A stretch of 64,000 nucleotides of DNA from an uncultured Cedecea sp. GTDB taxonomy: Bacteria > Pseudomonadota > Gammaproteobacteria > Enterobacterales > Enterobacteriaceae. The position numbers and the translations under genes are program-made. The notes beneath the pieces are model-generated. The model worked only from the letters and a program-made list of their open reading frames with translations. It ran no database searches and was not told the DNA's origin. Positions 1 to 8,601 of the stretch are shown piece by piece (within the stretch, counting starts at the first letter, position 1; the number at the start of each line of letters is the position of its first letter). The stretch covers positions 91,170 to 155,169 of the forward strand of contig NZ_CANMLV010000010.1 in the NCBI RefSeq assembly GCF_947498825.1, read 5' to 3'.

Positions 1-327
1 CGGAAATGGTTTACGTATTTTCTGCCCATCAAGGTATACAACAGCATGGGCATGGAAATTACTGTTCTGGTTCTGTTCTATTACCCAGAAAAAGCCGATG
101 ACACCATTCTCCTTCTCAACACGGCTAAACAGTTTACGCAGTTCTGTCTCAAGTCTGTGATGGCTACTGTCATTTATTTCAGTGAATTTACTGTCGTATG
201 AGAAATCTACTCTGATACCTATAACTTTCGAGTATCGATTAATAACATCGTTAAGATGGTTGTTAATGAGATTGAGCAGAAACCAGTCCATAGTATATTT
301 TTCGTTATGGGGGTATTTGTAGTCCAT
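1..327 (-). CDS. Inovirus Gp2 / YagK-YfjJ family protein, N-terminal part (cut by window edge)
   Basis: An open frame of 109 codons starts at the ATG at 325-327 and runs off the left edge, so only the N-terminus is seen. The translation contains FFWVIEQN and HAHAVVYLDG, which resemble the conserved core of the inovirus Gp2 / YagK-YfjJ family. The HxH pair recalls the metal-binding motif of HUH replication initiators, but that link is inference. Members of this family are common near the start of CP4-type islands, which fits the yfjP-yfjQ-yfjR genes that follow. AGAGGAAATAAC precedes the start and supplies a ribosome binding site. Confidence 0.7.
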   Translation of the reverse strand, partial: MDYKYPHNEKYTMDWFLLNLINNHLNDVINRYSKVIGIRVDFSYDSKFTEINDSSHHRLETELRKLFSRVEKENGVIGFFWVIEQNQNSNFHAHAVVYLDGQKIRKPFP

Positions 328-854
328 GTTATTTCCTCTGTGTTTGGGTTCAGAGGAAGGGGATGTGTTGTATTTTTTGTATGGAAGTTGATAACTGGAG
401 TGTTGAGATAGTATTAATTAAACTAATTAACCTTAATTATCCGTATGTTGAAATTAAAGTGTATATGACATAAGCAACTGACATGTTAGAGCGAAGCTTG
501 TAAACCTTCTGCAGACGTCAAGTAACGGTAGGGGTTGTGATTCGGTTAGCGGACTCTAATGCTGGACGTGAGCGCGGATTTCTTAGACCAGCGCGAGTAC
601 AAACATGTTACTGCCGCTTGCCATATCATTATGGTATGGCGTAAAAAATAGAATCCGCATTCAGAGGTGTATGATAAAAGGTGTTCACCTCTTGATTTTT
701 AGGGTGTACAGGTAAAAAATACAAAATTTTACTTACTAAAAAATTACTAATTTATATTGATTTTTTATCGAAATATTTATGTTTTTAGATTTTCATGTAG
801 TATGATTTTTACCCAATGATCAGCTAAGTACAGAGAGAGCGACTGGAGGGTGAA
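328..854. other. AT-rich intergenic region between divergent genes
   Basis: This gap holds no convincing gene. The part from 400 to 470 is AT-rich with repeated TTAATTA-like words, and the part from 700 to 800 is also AT-rich, so both flanking genes probably have promoters here. At 663-692 an inverted repeat (AGAGGTG / CACCTCT) is followed by TGATTTTT and could act as a terminator or attenuator on the plus strand. The GC-richer segment at 480-660 looks like decayed island DNA whose source I do not recognise. Confidence 0.5.
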
Positions 855-2060
855 ATGGCTTTGATGGATTATGGTCGCTGCAGGAAATATCGGCAGTATC
901 TGGAATGTCTTTCACGTTTTTATAAAGTAGACGTGGACTGGGAAGACGTTGGAGGTTTTCATTCTGCAGCGCAATATTCTTTTTTGATTAATAAAATAAT
1001 ACGTGACTCATCATTTCTTAGTGATAACAAAAAGAACGTCATCAAAGATATGAAAGAATATGCGTCAGTTGATATAGTGCCAGATAAATATTTTAATTGG
1101 TTAAAGGCTGATAATAGGGCGGCATGTTATACATGGTTCTGGTTGGTAAGCAACACTAATCCTTGGCGGTCAACTAATCATAAGAGAATGGGGTTAATTA
1201 ATGAAAGCGATTTTAATAACTTTAACTCAGCATGTGATATGAACGAAGGGATGTTTTCAGAATCTCCTGATTATAAGGCAATAAATAGTGAAATATGTTT
1301 TTCTGTACAAGAGCTCTCCATAGAGTTGGAAAAAGAGAGAGCTAAAAAAGATGATTTTCTGAGACCTTTTTTAGGTGGGGTTAACGTGGGCTCCGTCGTT
1401 TCTAATAGCGCAAATGGAATCAACTTTTCACGGTTGTCCCCTGTGAACGACCTTAGGGAAAGTTATATATATTCCAGTATGATTCTAATTGATGATCTTG
1501 ATTATCAAGTTAATGAAAAAATTCATATATTAGATAATGTTCATGATTCATGGGGGCGCAATCTTAATCAGTTTACCAATCCATTTAAATGGATAGATCT
1601 TTCCGAAGATGAGAGTATTCACTGGCTATGGGATTACATGAAAAAAAATCATCTGGGATGTGATTTGCTACCATCTTCAATTAAACAGATGAAAGATTTC
1701 ATACTGGCTACCTTCGATAATTGGGCTGGATGGACAGATGAGCAATTCAGCAAGCAGAAAGAAAATGCCAAAGCCATAAGAGCAAGGTCAGAAGAATCAA
1801 TATCCTTAAAGAAATTATTAAAACCCACCGATGCAGATGAGTGTCGAAGAGTATTTCTTGAGAATGCTCGTAATGCTTGGATGCAAAAACGTCACCGGGA
1901 AAAACTTAAAAAGGATTTTTCAGGTATCAAACTTACCGCACAATCAAAAAAGAAATTACTGGCAATACATAATGCAACCGGTATAGAACCAAATGCACTA
2001 CTTAAAAGTTTTATTGATGATGCTTACAGAAAAATAAAATCTGAGAATTCTGACTCATAG
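855..2060 (+). CDS. Hypothetical protein, 401 aa, possible RHH-like C-terminus
   Basis: I do not recognise this protein. It is hydrophilic, without signal peptide or membrane segment. The last 60 residues are strongly basic (MQKRHREKLKKDF) and then read KKKLLAIHNATGIEPN-ALLKSFIDDAYRK, a pattern that recalls the helix pair of ribbon-helix-helix DNA-binding proteins, so DNA binding is a guess. The start is supported by GGAGGGTGAA directly before the ATG. A strong terminator follows at 2111-2150, so the gene appears to be its own transcription unit within the island. Its base composition is more AT-rich than the yfjP-yfjQ genes after it. Confidence 0.7.
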   Translation: MALMDYGRCRKYRQYLECLSRFYKVDVDWEDVGGFHSAAQYSFLINKIIRDSSFLSDNKKNVIKDMKEYASVDIVPDKYFNWLKADNRAACYTWFWLVSNTNPWRSTNHKRMGLINESDFNNFNSACDMNEGMFSESPDYKAINSEICFSVQELSIELEKERAKKDDFLRPFLGGVNVGSVVSNSANGINFSRLSPVNDLRESYIYSSMILIDDLDYQVNEKIHILDNVHDSWGRNLNQFTNPFKWIDLSEDESIHWLWDYMKKNHLGCDLLPSSIKQMKDFILATFDNWAGWTDEQFSKQKENAKAIRARSEESISLKKLLKPTDADECRRVFLENARNAWMQKRHREKLKKDFSGIKLTAQSKKKLLAIHNATGIEPNALLKSFIDDAYRKIKSENSDS

Positions 2061-2110
2061 GCATTCAAATTTTTTATAGACATATATCATCATCATGAAT
2101 GTACCAACAT

Positions 2111-2150
2111 AACGGCGAATCCAAAAAGGGTTCGCCGTTTTTGTTTTCTT
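2111..2150 (+). terminator. Rho-independent terminator after the 401-aa gene
   Basis: A perfect 9-bp stem (AACGGCGAA at 2111-2119, TTCGCCGTT at 2131-2139) with a short loop runs into TTTTTGTTTTCTT. It separates the preceding gene from the yfjP-like gene. Confidence 0.9.
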
Positions 2151-2165
2151 CTTTCAGGAGATGCC

Positions 2166-3032
2166 ATGAGAAATCAAGAAGGCCTACAGTCCCTGCAGGA
2201 CTCACTCAAGGGATTACCAGAATGGGCCTCAGAACGGCTCATGCAGCAGATTCGTCTGCTCACCAACTATGAGCCGGTCATTGGCATTATGGGCAAAACT
2301 GGTGCCGGTAAATCATCGTTATGCAATGCCCTGTTTCAGGGGGAAGTTTCACCCGTCAGCGATGTGACAGCCTGTACCCGTGAGCCCTTGCGCTTCCGGC
2401 TGAAGGTCGGTGAGCGGAGCATGTTACTGGTCGACTTACCGGGTGTAGGTGAAAACGAACAGCGCGATACAGAGTACGCGACACTCTACCACCAGCAGTT
2501 ACCGAAGCTTGACCTGGTGCTGTGGCTGATTAAAGCCGATGACCGTGCACTGGCAGTCGATGAGCAGTTTTACCGTCAGGTCATTGGTGAGCAGTACCGG
2601 AGCAGAGTGCTTTTCGTTATCAGTCAGGCTGACAAGATTGAACCTACAGACAGCCTCATTGGCGGAGTGTCAACTGCTCAGAAGCGCAGCATCAGCCGTA
2701 AAATCGTTGCCCTTCACGAGCTGTTCCAACCTGTTCATCCGGTCTGTGCGGTATCGGTGCGCACGAAGTGGGGACTCAGGGTTATGGCAGAGCGTATGGT
2801 CCGCAGCCTGCCGCGTGAAGCCAGCAGCCCGGTGGTGGCGCAACTGCAGCGCCCTTTTCGTACTGAGCAGGTAAAGGAGAAAGCGCGCAGTGATTTTGGT
2901 GAAACGGTCGGTGCTGCGCTGGATATGTTCTGCAATGTTCCCCTGATACCCGCCCCGTTACGCACGGTGATACGTGCTGTGCGTGACACGGTAGTATCAG
3001 TGGCCCGCGCCGTATGGGATTTTTTCTTCTGA
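2166..3032 (+). CDS. yfjP: YfjP/YeeP-family GTPase
   Basis: This is a 288-residue Era-like GTPase of the YfjP family, close to the length of K-12 YfjP (287). The P-loop GKTGAGKSS is at residues 43-51, the switch II motif DLPG lies in LLVDLPGVGENE, and SQADK stands in the G4 position. The C-terminal 40 residues are hydrophobic (VRDTVVSVARAVWDFFF) and may associate with the membrane. AGGAG precedes the ATG. It begins the conserved CP4-type island module and is followed by the DUF932 gene, as in CP4-57. The cellular role of this family is not established. Confidence 0.88.
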   Translation: MRNQEGLQSLQDSLKGLPEWASERLMQQIRLLTNYEPVIGIMGKTGAGKSSLCNALFQGEVSPVSDVTACTREPLRFRLKVGERSMLLVDLPGVGENEQRDTEYATLYHQQLPKLDLVLWLIKADDRALAVDEQFYRQVIGEQYRSRVLFVISQADKIEPTDSLIGGVSTAQKRSISRKIVALHELFQPVHPVCAVSVRTKWGLRVMAERMVRSLPREASSPVVAQLQRPFRTEQVKEKARSDFGETVGAALDMFCNVPLIPAPLRTVIRAVRDTVVSVARAVWDFFF

Positions 3033-3081
3033 GTTTCCTTTTCTTACTTCCTGTCGTTAATCCAGATATCTGAGGTGTTAT

Positions 3082-3906
3082 ATGTCCCGTTTAGCTTCCC
3101 GCTTTGGTGCGGCGAACCTCGTTCGTCGTGACCGCCCGCTGACTGATGATGAGCTCATTCGCTTTGTGCCCAGCGTGTTCAGTCAGGAAAAACATGAATC
3201 ACGCAGCGCACGTTATACCTATATCCCGACCATTACCCTGCTGGACAGCCTGCGGCGTGAAGGCTTTCAGCCATTCTTTGCCTGCCAGACGCGTGTACGT
3301 GACCCGGAGCGCCGCGAGCACACCAAACATATGTTACGCCTGCGTCGTGCCGGGCAAATCACCGGTAAACAGGTGCCGGAAATCATTCTGCTGAATTCGC
3401 ACGATGGCACCAGTTCGTATCAGATGCTGCCGGGGTTGTTTCGTCAGGTTTGCCAGAACGGGCTGATTTGTGGTGAGACCTTTGGCGAGGTACGCGTTCC
3501 GCATAAAGGAGACGTGGTGAGTCAGGTGATAGAAGGCGCGTATGAAGTGCTGGGGATTTTTGACCGGGTGGAGGAAAAGCGCGATGCGATGCAGTCGCTG
3601 ATGCTGCCACCTCCGGCCCGTCAGGCACTGGCAAAAGCCGCTCTCACTTATCGCTTTGGCGAGGACCACCAGCCGGTAACCGAAGCTCAGGTTCTCACTC
3701 CCCGCCGTTACGAAGATTACAGCGATGACCTGTGGACCACTTATCAGCGTCTGCAGGAAAACCTGATTAAGGGCGGGCTCAGTGGACGTAATGCAAAAGG
3801 TGGACGTACACATACCCGTGCCGTGCGGGGCATCGACGGCGATGTGAAGCTTAACCGTGCCCTGTGGGTGATGGCCGAGACCATGCTCGAACAGTTCCGG
3901 GGTTAA
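3082..3906 (+). CDS. yfjQ: DUF932 family protein (YfjQ/YafZ)
   Basis: The 274-residue protein matches the YfjQ/YafZ family (DUF932, about 273 residues in K-12), including the N-terminal MSRLASRFGAANLVRRDRPL. There is no signal peptide or membrane segment. It is encoded 49 bases after the GTPase and carries a GAGGTG ribosome binding site. Homologues occur in almost all CP4-type islands and in conjugative plasmids; the biochemical role is unknown. Confidence 0.88.
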   Translation: MSRLASRFGAANLVRRDRPLTDDELIRFVPSVFSQEKHESRSARYTYIPTITLLDSLRREGFQPFFACQTRVRDPERREHTKHMLRLRRAGQITGKQVPEIILLNSHDGTSSYQMLPGLFRQVCQNGLICGETFGEVRVPHKGDVVSQVIEGAYEVLGIFDRVEEKRDAMQSLMLPPPARQALAKAALTYRFGEDHQPVTEAQVLTPRRYEDYSDDLWTTYQRLQENLIKGGLSGRNAKGGRTHTRAVRGIDGDVKLNRALWVMAETMLEQFRG

Positions 3907-4137
3907 CGTTACCCGTTTACTTCTGTAGATATGTTGATATCCGGTTAAAACCGGTCATGTCCTTTCCGCATTCATCACGATTGAATGTTCACTAAACAAT
4001 CATTCCCGCTGTAACCCGCATCACGACAGGGTTTGTCGCTGTCGAAAAAATAGTTCCTGCAGTGTCCATACCCTGTCCACCCCCTTCTTTAAAGTAAACA
4101 TACCTTTTCAGTCACTTAATCATCATGGAGGTCTTTC

Positions 4138-4839
4138 ATGACTCAGGCAGTTCGTCGCCATGACCGGCTGGCTGTCAGGCTGTCGTTGATTATCAGCCGC
4201 CTGGTGGCAGGCGAAACGCTGAGCGTGCGTAAGCTGGCCGCTGAGTTTGGTGTATCGGTTCGTACGCTGCGCCGTGATTTTCGTGAGCGCCTGATGTATC
4301 TCGACCTCGAATATCACCATGGCTCCTGTCGCCTGCGTGCAGCAGGCAACACCGCACTGCGGGAGCTGGATGTGCTGACGTTTGCCCACCGGGCGGGAAT
4401 TGCCGGGATGTTTCCGGGTCTCGACAGACGACTGGTTACCACTCTGCTGGAGTGTGATGAGGCTCCCTGTCTGACCTGGCCCTCACCTGAAGTTTCCACC
4501 CCGGCAGGCTCACTGTCTTTTTACCGGCTGATAAAAGCCATCACTGACCGCCAGCGGGTCACGCTGATTGCCGAGGGTCAGCGCTGTGAACGTGCAGAGC
4601 CCTGCAGACTGATTGCATATCAGGATGTCTGGTATCTGGTCGCCGGATACAACGGCCATATCGCGGTATTTACGCTGGATGAAATACATGTGGTGCAACC
4701 CACAACAGAAGCATTCAGACGCAGTGAAAACCTGTGTCGCCTGGTCGAGAACCCGGTCTTTATCCAGGCACTGCCCCATTTTCGTTTTATACAACAGTCG
4801 CTGCTTTCCTTCAGTTCTGTACCGGAAGGGCAGGATTAA
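4138..4839 (+). CDS. yfjR: YfjR-like HTH/WYL transcriptional regulator
   Basis: At 233 residues this equals the length of K-12 YfjR. Residues about 20-55 form a DeoR/WYL-type helix-turn-helix ([20 protein letters not shown]), and the C-terminal half has a WYL-like domain ([14 protein letters not shown]). WYL domains usually sense a ligand and control DNA binding. GGAGG lies before the ATG. Its position after yfjQ and before the lipoprotein genes is that of CP4-57. By inference it regulates the island module or itself. Confidence 0.85.
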   Translation: MTQAVRRHDRLAVRLSLIISRLVAGETLSVRKLAAEFGVSVRTLRRDFRERLMYLDLEYHHGSCRLRAAGNTALRELDVLTFAHRAGIAGMFPGLDRRLVTTLLECDEAPCLTWPSPEVSTPAGSLSFYRLIKAITDRQRVTLIAEGQRCERAEPCRLIAYQDVWYLVAGYNGHIAVFTLDEIHVVQPTTEAFRRSENLCRLVENPVFIQALPHFRFIQQSLLSFSSVPEGQD

Positions 4840-4884
4840 GGTGAAACAGCAGGCCCGTTACTGTCACTCAGGGAGGTCAAAAGT

Positions 4885-5124
4885 ATGCCTGTCATTGCCA
4901 TCATCGCCATCGTCATTGTTGTCATCATTCTGAACAAGACCGGCGTATCCGAGAGCCTTATCGCGTTAATTGTTGCCACCCTGGCCGGTCTGCTGACCGG
5001 TGGCGGGGCTGCTGGTGCTGCCAGTATCGCCCTGACACCGTTTGTTGGTGTTCCGGTCGGGGTACTGGTAGGTGTTTACGTATTTATCAAAGTGGTTCGC
5101 TTAATCTCAGGAAAGAGAAAATGA
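4885..5124 (+). CDS. Small two-helix membrane protein, 79 aa
   Basis: This small protein has an N-terminal membrane helix (MPVIAIIAIVIVVIIL) and a long hydrophobic, glycine-rich second half (LTGGGAAGAASIALTPFVG, VPVGVLVGVYVFIKVV), ending in the basic RLISGKRK. GGGAGG stands 8 bases before the ATG. Its stop overlaps the start of the lipoprotein gene (ATGA), so the two are likely translated together. It occupies the position of ypjK in CP4-57, but I cannot confirm homology. Function unknown. Confidence 0.78.
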   Translation: MPVIAIIAIVIVVIILNKTGVSESLIALIVATLAGLLTGGGAAGAASIALTPFVGVPVGVLVGVYVFIKVVRLISGKRK

Positions 5125-5573
5125 TGAAAAAAATAAAGTGTATTCCCGTCTTACTGATGGCTTCATCAGCCATGCTGCTGGCGGCCTGTAATGGTAGCAA
5201 CGATGAAGAATTAAATGCGGTGCGTAAATTTAAGGACCTGACTCCACCCGGCTTCAGCGATGTGGTTTCTGACAAGGATGATATTGCGGATGAATGGTCA
5301 CAGCTGGAGGGTACCGGCAGGCCATTGTATAAGGTGATAAAAACCAGAAAGTCACCGAAGGGATGTGAAGGGGGCAGTTATTACTACCTGGCCGATATGC
5401 AGCAGAAAACCATCCAGCCACTGATGAATGCTCTCTGCCTTGCTGACAACATCACCCTCAAGTACCGGGAAGAAACCGACCGCTATACCCGTGAGAAGTA
5501 TTTCGTCTACTCCCATGACGGCAAGGACATGGGCAGACTTCTGCTGCCTGAAAATCAGGATAATGACGACTGA
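5121..5573 (+). CDS. Island lipoprotein (YfjS/YafY-like position), 150 aa
   Basis: The N-terminus has a lipoprotein signal: basic KKIKC, a hydrophobic stretch, then the lipobox LLAAC with the lipidated Cys at about residue 22. The mature part is polar and begins with NGSNDEE; a second Cys pair (KGCEGGS and NALCLAD) could form a disulfide. The residue after Cys is Asn, so outer-membrane sorting is more likely than inner-membrane retention. ATGs at 5121 and 5124 are both possible starts. It sits where CP4 islands carry YfjS or YafY lipoproteins. Overproduction of such lipoproteins is linked to the Cpx envelope stress response, but a role here is inference. Confidence 0.82.
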   Translation: MMKKIKCIPVLLMASSAMLLAACNGSNDEELNAVRKFKDLTPPGFSDVVSDKDDIADEWSQLEGTGRPLYKVIKTRKSPKGCEGGSYYYLADMQQKTIQPLMNALCLADNITLKYREETDRYTREKYFVYSHDGKDMGRLLLPENQDNDD

Positions 5574-5614
5574 GTCAGCCAAAGAAAACACGCTTACTTT
5601 CATTAAGGAAGAAT

Positions 5615-6085
5615 ATGAAACTCAATCAATATATTCGCATTCTGCTGGTGGCGGGCTCCGCAATGACGGCATTCAACGCACAGGCCATCCCGAATTTGTG
5701 GGGGCAGGGATACGGGCAGGGAAATGCGGAATACACCATTACCAGCTCAAAGGGGGTAGAGTTAACGCTCAACTGCACCGGCAATCCCGATAACAACGGT
5801 ATCTATCAGCACTCGGTTATCGTCACGCTGCCTGACGACAGTATGGTCAGTTCACACGATGAAGGAAAAGATGTCACGGTGGTGATGAACCACCAGCAGT
5901 ACGCTATCCCTTCATTCCTGGGCTGGCGCAACGGTGATAACGCCTGGTATGACTTTATCAAAGATATTCGCCAGGCAGGGCAGTTCGAGGTCTACATCAA
6001 TAATCGTAAAATGGGGTCGTTCAGCCCTGATGTACAGAATGCACTAAAGGTCCTGCCAACATTAGCGGACTGCATTAACGACTGA
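5615..6085 (+). CDS. Secreted YfjT-like protein, 156 aa
   Basis: A typical signal peptide (MKLNQYIRILLVAGSAMTAFNAQA) leads to a soluble periplasmic protein of about 130 residues with two cysteines (LNCTGNP near the start and LADCIND at the very end) that probably pair. Length and position after the lipoprotein match YfjT of CP4-57 (155 residues), so I call it YfjT-like without a firm symbol. AAGGAAG precedes the start, and a strong terminator follows at 6110-6149. Function unknown. Confidence 0.82.
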   Translation: MKLNQYIRILLVAGSAMTAFNAQAIPNLWGQGYGQGNAEYTITSSKGVELTLNCTGNPDNNGIYQHSVIVTLPDDSMVSSHDEGKDVTVVMNHQQYAIPSFLGWRNGDNAWYDFIKDIRQAGQFEVYINNRKMGSFSPDVQNALKVLPTLADCIND

Positions 6086-6109
6086 CTGCTGTATTATCAA
6101 GTCCACAAC

Positions 6110-6149
6110 AACCCTGATTGCTTCCGGCAGTCGGGGTTTTCTTTTTTTT
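6110..6149 (+). terminator. Terminator after the YfjT-like gene
   Basis: AACCCTGA at 6110-6117 pairs, with one mismatch, with TCGGGGTT at 6131-6138, followed by a T-rich run to 6149. It closes the yfjR to yfjT block. Confidence 0.8.
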
Positions 6150-6226
6150 CGCTGATTCGCCACCGATAGCCCTGGCACTTCCGAACGATGAGCGCAGTGG
6201 TCAGTTTCTTTCTTCAGATAAATGTA

Positions 6227-6265
6227 TCCGCTTCTGGCTGTAAGGTCTGCTGGGAGCAAAGCGGA
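6227..6265. repeat. Hairpin repeat copy a (TCCGCT...CTGG...AGCGGA)
   Basis: TCCGCT at 6227-6232 pairs with AGCGGA at 6260-6265, and the left arm is followed by TCTGGC. It is one of several related hairpins in this island (others at 11463, 14396, 17329, 18529 and 21556), all at gene-block boundaries. Confidence 0.55.
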
Positions 6266-6278
6266 CATTTACATATTT

Positions 6279-6309
6279 GTTCCGGTGGCCAAATTTAGTA
6301 CGCCACTAC
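6279..6309 (-). mobile_element. Insertion-element end remnant, copy 1
   Basis: Read on the minus strand this is GTAGTGGCGTACTAAATTTGG followed by CCACCGGAAC. It agrees at most positions with 14330-14360 on the plus strand. From memory, sequences like this end with an IS3-type element, but no transposase remains beside it. It overlaps the stop codon of the DUF3800 gene. Confidence 0.5.
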
Positions 6310-7079
6310 AAGGACAGCTCTTCCCGCTTAACCAATGGAACGCTGTAATCAGGTCGAATACTCTTTGAACCCGGCATAGCTCGCATCTCTTGGGGAAAAT
6401 GCCAGATATTAAAATCCTTATTCGGGAATGTATCGTAATGGAATACATCCCAGCCAAGCAGAGCAGCCATACGTTCAAAGGCAAGCTCCTTAGCCACTGA
6501 TAGTTCCAGCCGAGGATTAAGGTACTTCAAGTACCCAGAGTTCACAGCTCCGGTCAGGATGTCGACAACCTGTAATCCAAGATGATGCTTAGAGTCGTGC
6601 ATCGTGACAGACTTAACCAGCTTCTTCATCCCTGCCCTGGCCAGCATGTTGTTAGCAACAATACCTGTCACTTCATCGTTCTTTTTGTACTTATCAATCT
6701 TCTGGTCGATGATGACCTCAACGTCACTTTTAATCTGTTTAGCAACGTTCTTAACGAGCATTGTGTACGTCTGGTAAAAAGCCAGCTCCCTGTCCGTCTG
6801 CCAGTTGTTGTAAATGTTCTTAACTACAACAATCGAGTGGAAGCAGCACGAGTTCTTGAGCACCATAGCCAGCAGCTCAATGCAGATGTTTGCCTGCCCT
6901 GCACTGTTCTTAATCTTGGACCACTTCAACTCACCGACAATCCCGTACTTATCTTTTAACTTCTGGACGCGCTCATTGAAGATTTGCAACGTATCTTTAC
7001 GCACACACAGCAAACCAATGCCATAACAGCGGTCACTCCCTGTCGTACCACTCTCATCACCAAAAGCCACGTATTCCAT
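6306..7079 (-). CDS. DUF3800 domain protein
   Basis: The start MEYVAFGDESGTTG carries the FxDESG motif typical of DUF3800, and the later LGLQVVDILTGAVNSGYL fits the second conserved acidic motif (QxxDxxxG). The family is predicted to have an RNase H-like fold and is often found in mobile and defence loci; its activity is not established. I chose the ATG at 7079, preceded by GTGGG; a GTG at 7091 is also open. The gene is convergent with the yfjT block. Its last codons run into a decayed insertion-element end, so the native C-terminus may have been altered. Confidence 0.8.
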   Translation of the reverse strand: MEYVAFGDESGTTGSDRCYGIGLLCVRKDTLQIFNERVQKLKDKYGIVGELKWSKIKNSAGQANICIELLAMVLKNSCCFHSIVVVKNIYNNWQTDRELAFYQTYTMLVKNVAKQIKSDVEVIIDQKIDKYKKNDEVTGIVANNMLARAGMKKLVKSVTMHDSKHHLGLQVVDILTGAVNSGYLKYLNPRLELSVAKELAFERMAALLGWDVFHYDTFPNKDFNIWHFPQEMRAMPGSKSIRPDYSVPLVKREELSL

Positions 7080-7367
7080 ACAAATACCCACTTAAAATTG
7101 AATGGGTATTTTATGCTCAACCCAAGCGACAGACAATGTTTGTAGGTCTACTCCAGAGCATTTAGGTTTCTAGTGTATCCATACGTTCGCACAATCTACT
7201 GATGGCACTTTACGGGCAGGCACGAAGTTCTTCTATGAGCGATCTACGAACATTTACCTCTGGAAGGAAGTGGAAGGCCTCAAAAAATGATTGATCCCTT
7301 AAAACGGGATACTTACACAACTGTGATATCATGCAACAGTATTAGTATACCTATAGGTATCTGGCAT
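7080..7367. promoter_or_regulatory. Divergent intergenic region with a 14-bp perfect palindrome
   Basis: This region separates the minus-strand DUF3800 gene from the plus-strand phosphoesterase gene and should hold both promoters. A perfect palindrome, ATACCTATAGGTAT, lies at 7347-7360, seven bases before the phosphoesterase ATG at 7368. There it would overlap the ribosome binding region or transcription start, which suits an operator or an RNA hairpin masking the start. No good Shine-Dalgarno sequence is visible for this gene. Confidence 0.5.
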
Positions 7368-8600
7368 ATGAAAATAATAATCATTAGTGATTTACATGTT
7401 GGTGATGCGGCTGTTTCAAATGAGTTTGCAGTAGGAAGCTCTAACAACGCTGTAAAAAATCAGTTTCTAAATGAATTAAGGCATCTTGCTAAACAAGAAG
7501 ATATACGAGCTGACTATCTTGTTGTTGCGGGTGACATCACCAACAGAGCAACTAGAGAAGAATTTGATCTTGCATCTACACGATTGAAAGAAATAGCGAC
7601 GATTGTGGGAGTAGAGCAAGAAAAAGTTTTTTTTGTTCCAGGGAACCACGATGGTAACTGGGTTGAAGAAGAACGCTCAATGACCTCAGAAGAAAACATT
7701 AACATGACAATTGAACGCAAATATAGCAACTTGCGCTTCAATGACTTTTTTAAACAATGTTTAGACCGAGCTCATTTTGGCTGTTATTACAATGAACCAT
7801 ATTTTGCTATTTGGAGTGATGAGAACCTAAATATCATTGGTGTGAACAGTTCGGTTTATGACCACTATAATAGAAAACCTCATCACGGTGTTATTCGCAA
7901 ACAGGATTTAACAGAACTGGATAGAAAGCTTCAAGAACTGCAGATTGCATATAGCGAGAAGATTAATCTGCTAGTCTTACATCACCATCCAATCCAGCAG
8001 CCTGATTTACCTTTTGATGTCGCTGACCATAGCATCTTACAAAACGCAGCTATCCTGATGGAAATTGCGTCTAAGCATAACATTAATTTTATCGTACATG
8101 GACATAAACATATACCCAGGCTTGCACAGTATTCTGACGACTATCAGCATCCTATTAATATACTTTGTGCTGGCAGTTTCTCTGCGCGTTTAGATGATAG
8201 ATGGTTCCAAGGGGTACCGAATACGATTCATCAAATTGAAATTGATAAAATTTGTGATTTAAACAAAACCCCTTTAGGGAAGGTAGTGACTTGGTCACAC
8301 AATACAGGACATGGGTGGACAAAAGATGAGTCCATTAACGGAATACCTCATAAAGAGTTTTTTGGTAATCGCATGTTACCTATTGAACTAAAAAAGCAGC
8401 TAAAAAAATCTATTGAGAGTTTTTTCGAGACGCAAACACATGTAAAGTGGAGTGAACTATCTAAACATTATGCTGATATAATATATACTTCAAGAAAGTT
8501 ACTTGAAAAGACTATTATGGATTTATCGGATGAAGTTGGCTTTACAATATTTAAAACTCCAGGACAAGATGAGTTATTCATTTTGCTGAAGGGAAAATAA
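7368..8600 (+). CDS. Calcineurin-like metallophosphoesterase, first gene of a three-gene cassette
   Basis: From the ATG at 7368 the 410-residue protein begins MKIIIISDLHVGD and carries the full calcineurin-like set in order: DLH, VAGD, PGNHD, LHHHP and HGHKH. These bind two metal ions and support phosphomonoesterase, phosphodiesterase or nuclease activity; the substrate is unknown. The C-terminal 130 residues lie beyond the catalytic domain and match nothing I know. An upstream in-frame ATG at 7287 is open, but the motif starts at 7368. The next gene begins one base after its stop, so the genes are co-transcribed. AT-rich composition marks this as imported cargo. Confidence 0.85.
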   Translation: MKIIIISDLHVGDAAVSNEFAVGSSNNAVKNQFLNELRHLAKQEDIRADYLVVAGDITNRATREEFDLASTRLKEIATIVGVEQEKVFFVPGNHDGNWVEEERSMTSEENINMTIERKYSNLRFNDFFKQCLDRAHFGCYYNEPYFAIWSDENLNIIGVNSSVYDHYNRKPHHGVIRKQDLTELDRKLQELQIAYSEKINLLVLHHHPIQQPDLPFDVADHSILQNAAILMEIASKHNINFIVHGHKHIPRLAQYSDDYQHPINILCAGSFSARLDDRWFQGVPNTIHQIEIDKICDLNKTPLGKVVTWSHNTGHGWTKDESINGIPHKEFFGNRMLPIELKKQLKKSIESFFETQTHVKWSELSKHYADIIYTSRKLLEKTIMDLSDEVGFTIFKTPGQDELFILLKGK

Positions 8601-8601
8601 C

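Noticed and set aside
3334..3813. A 159-codon minus-strand frame
   Set aside because: Antisense shadow of the DUF932 gene.
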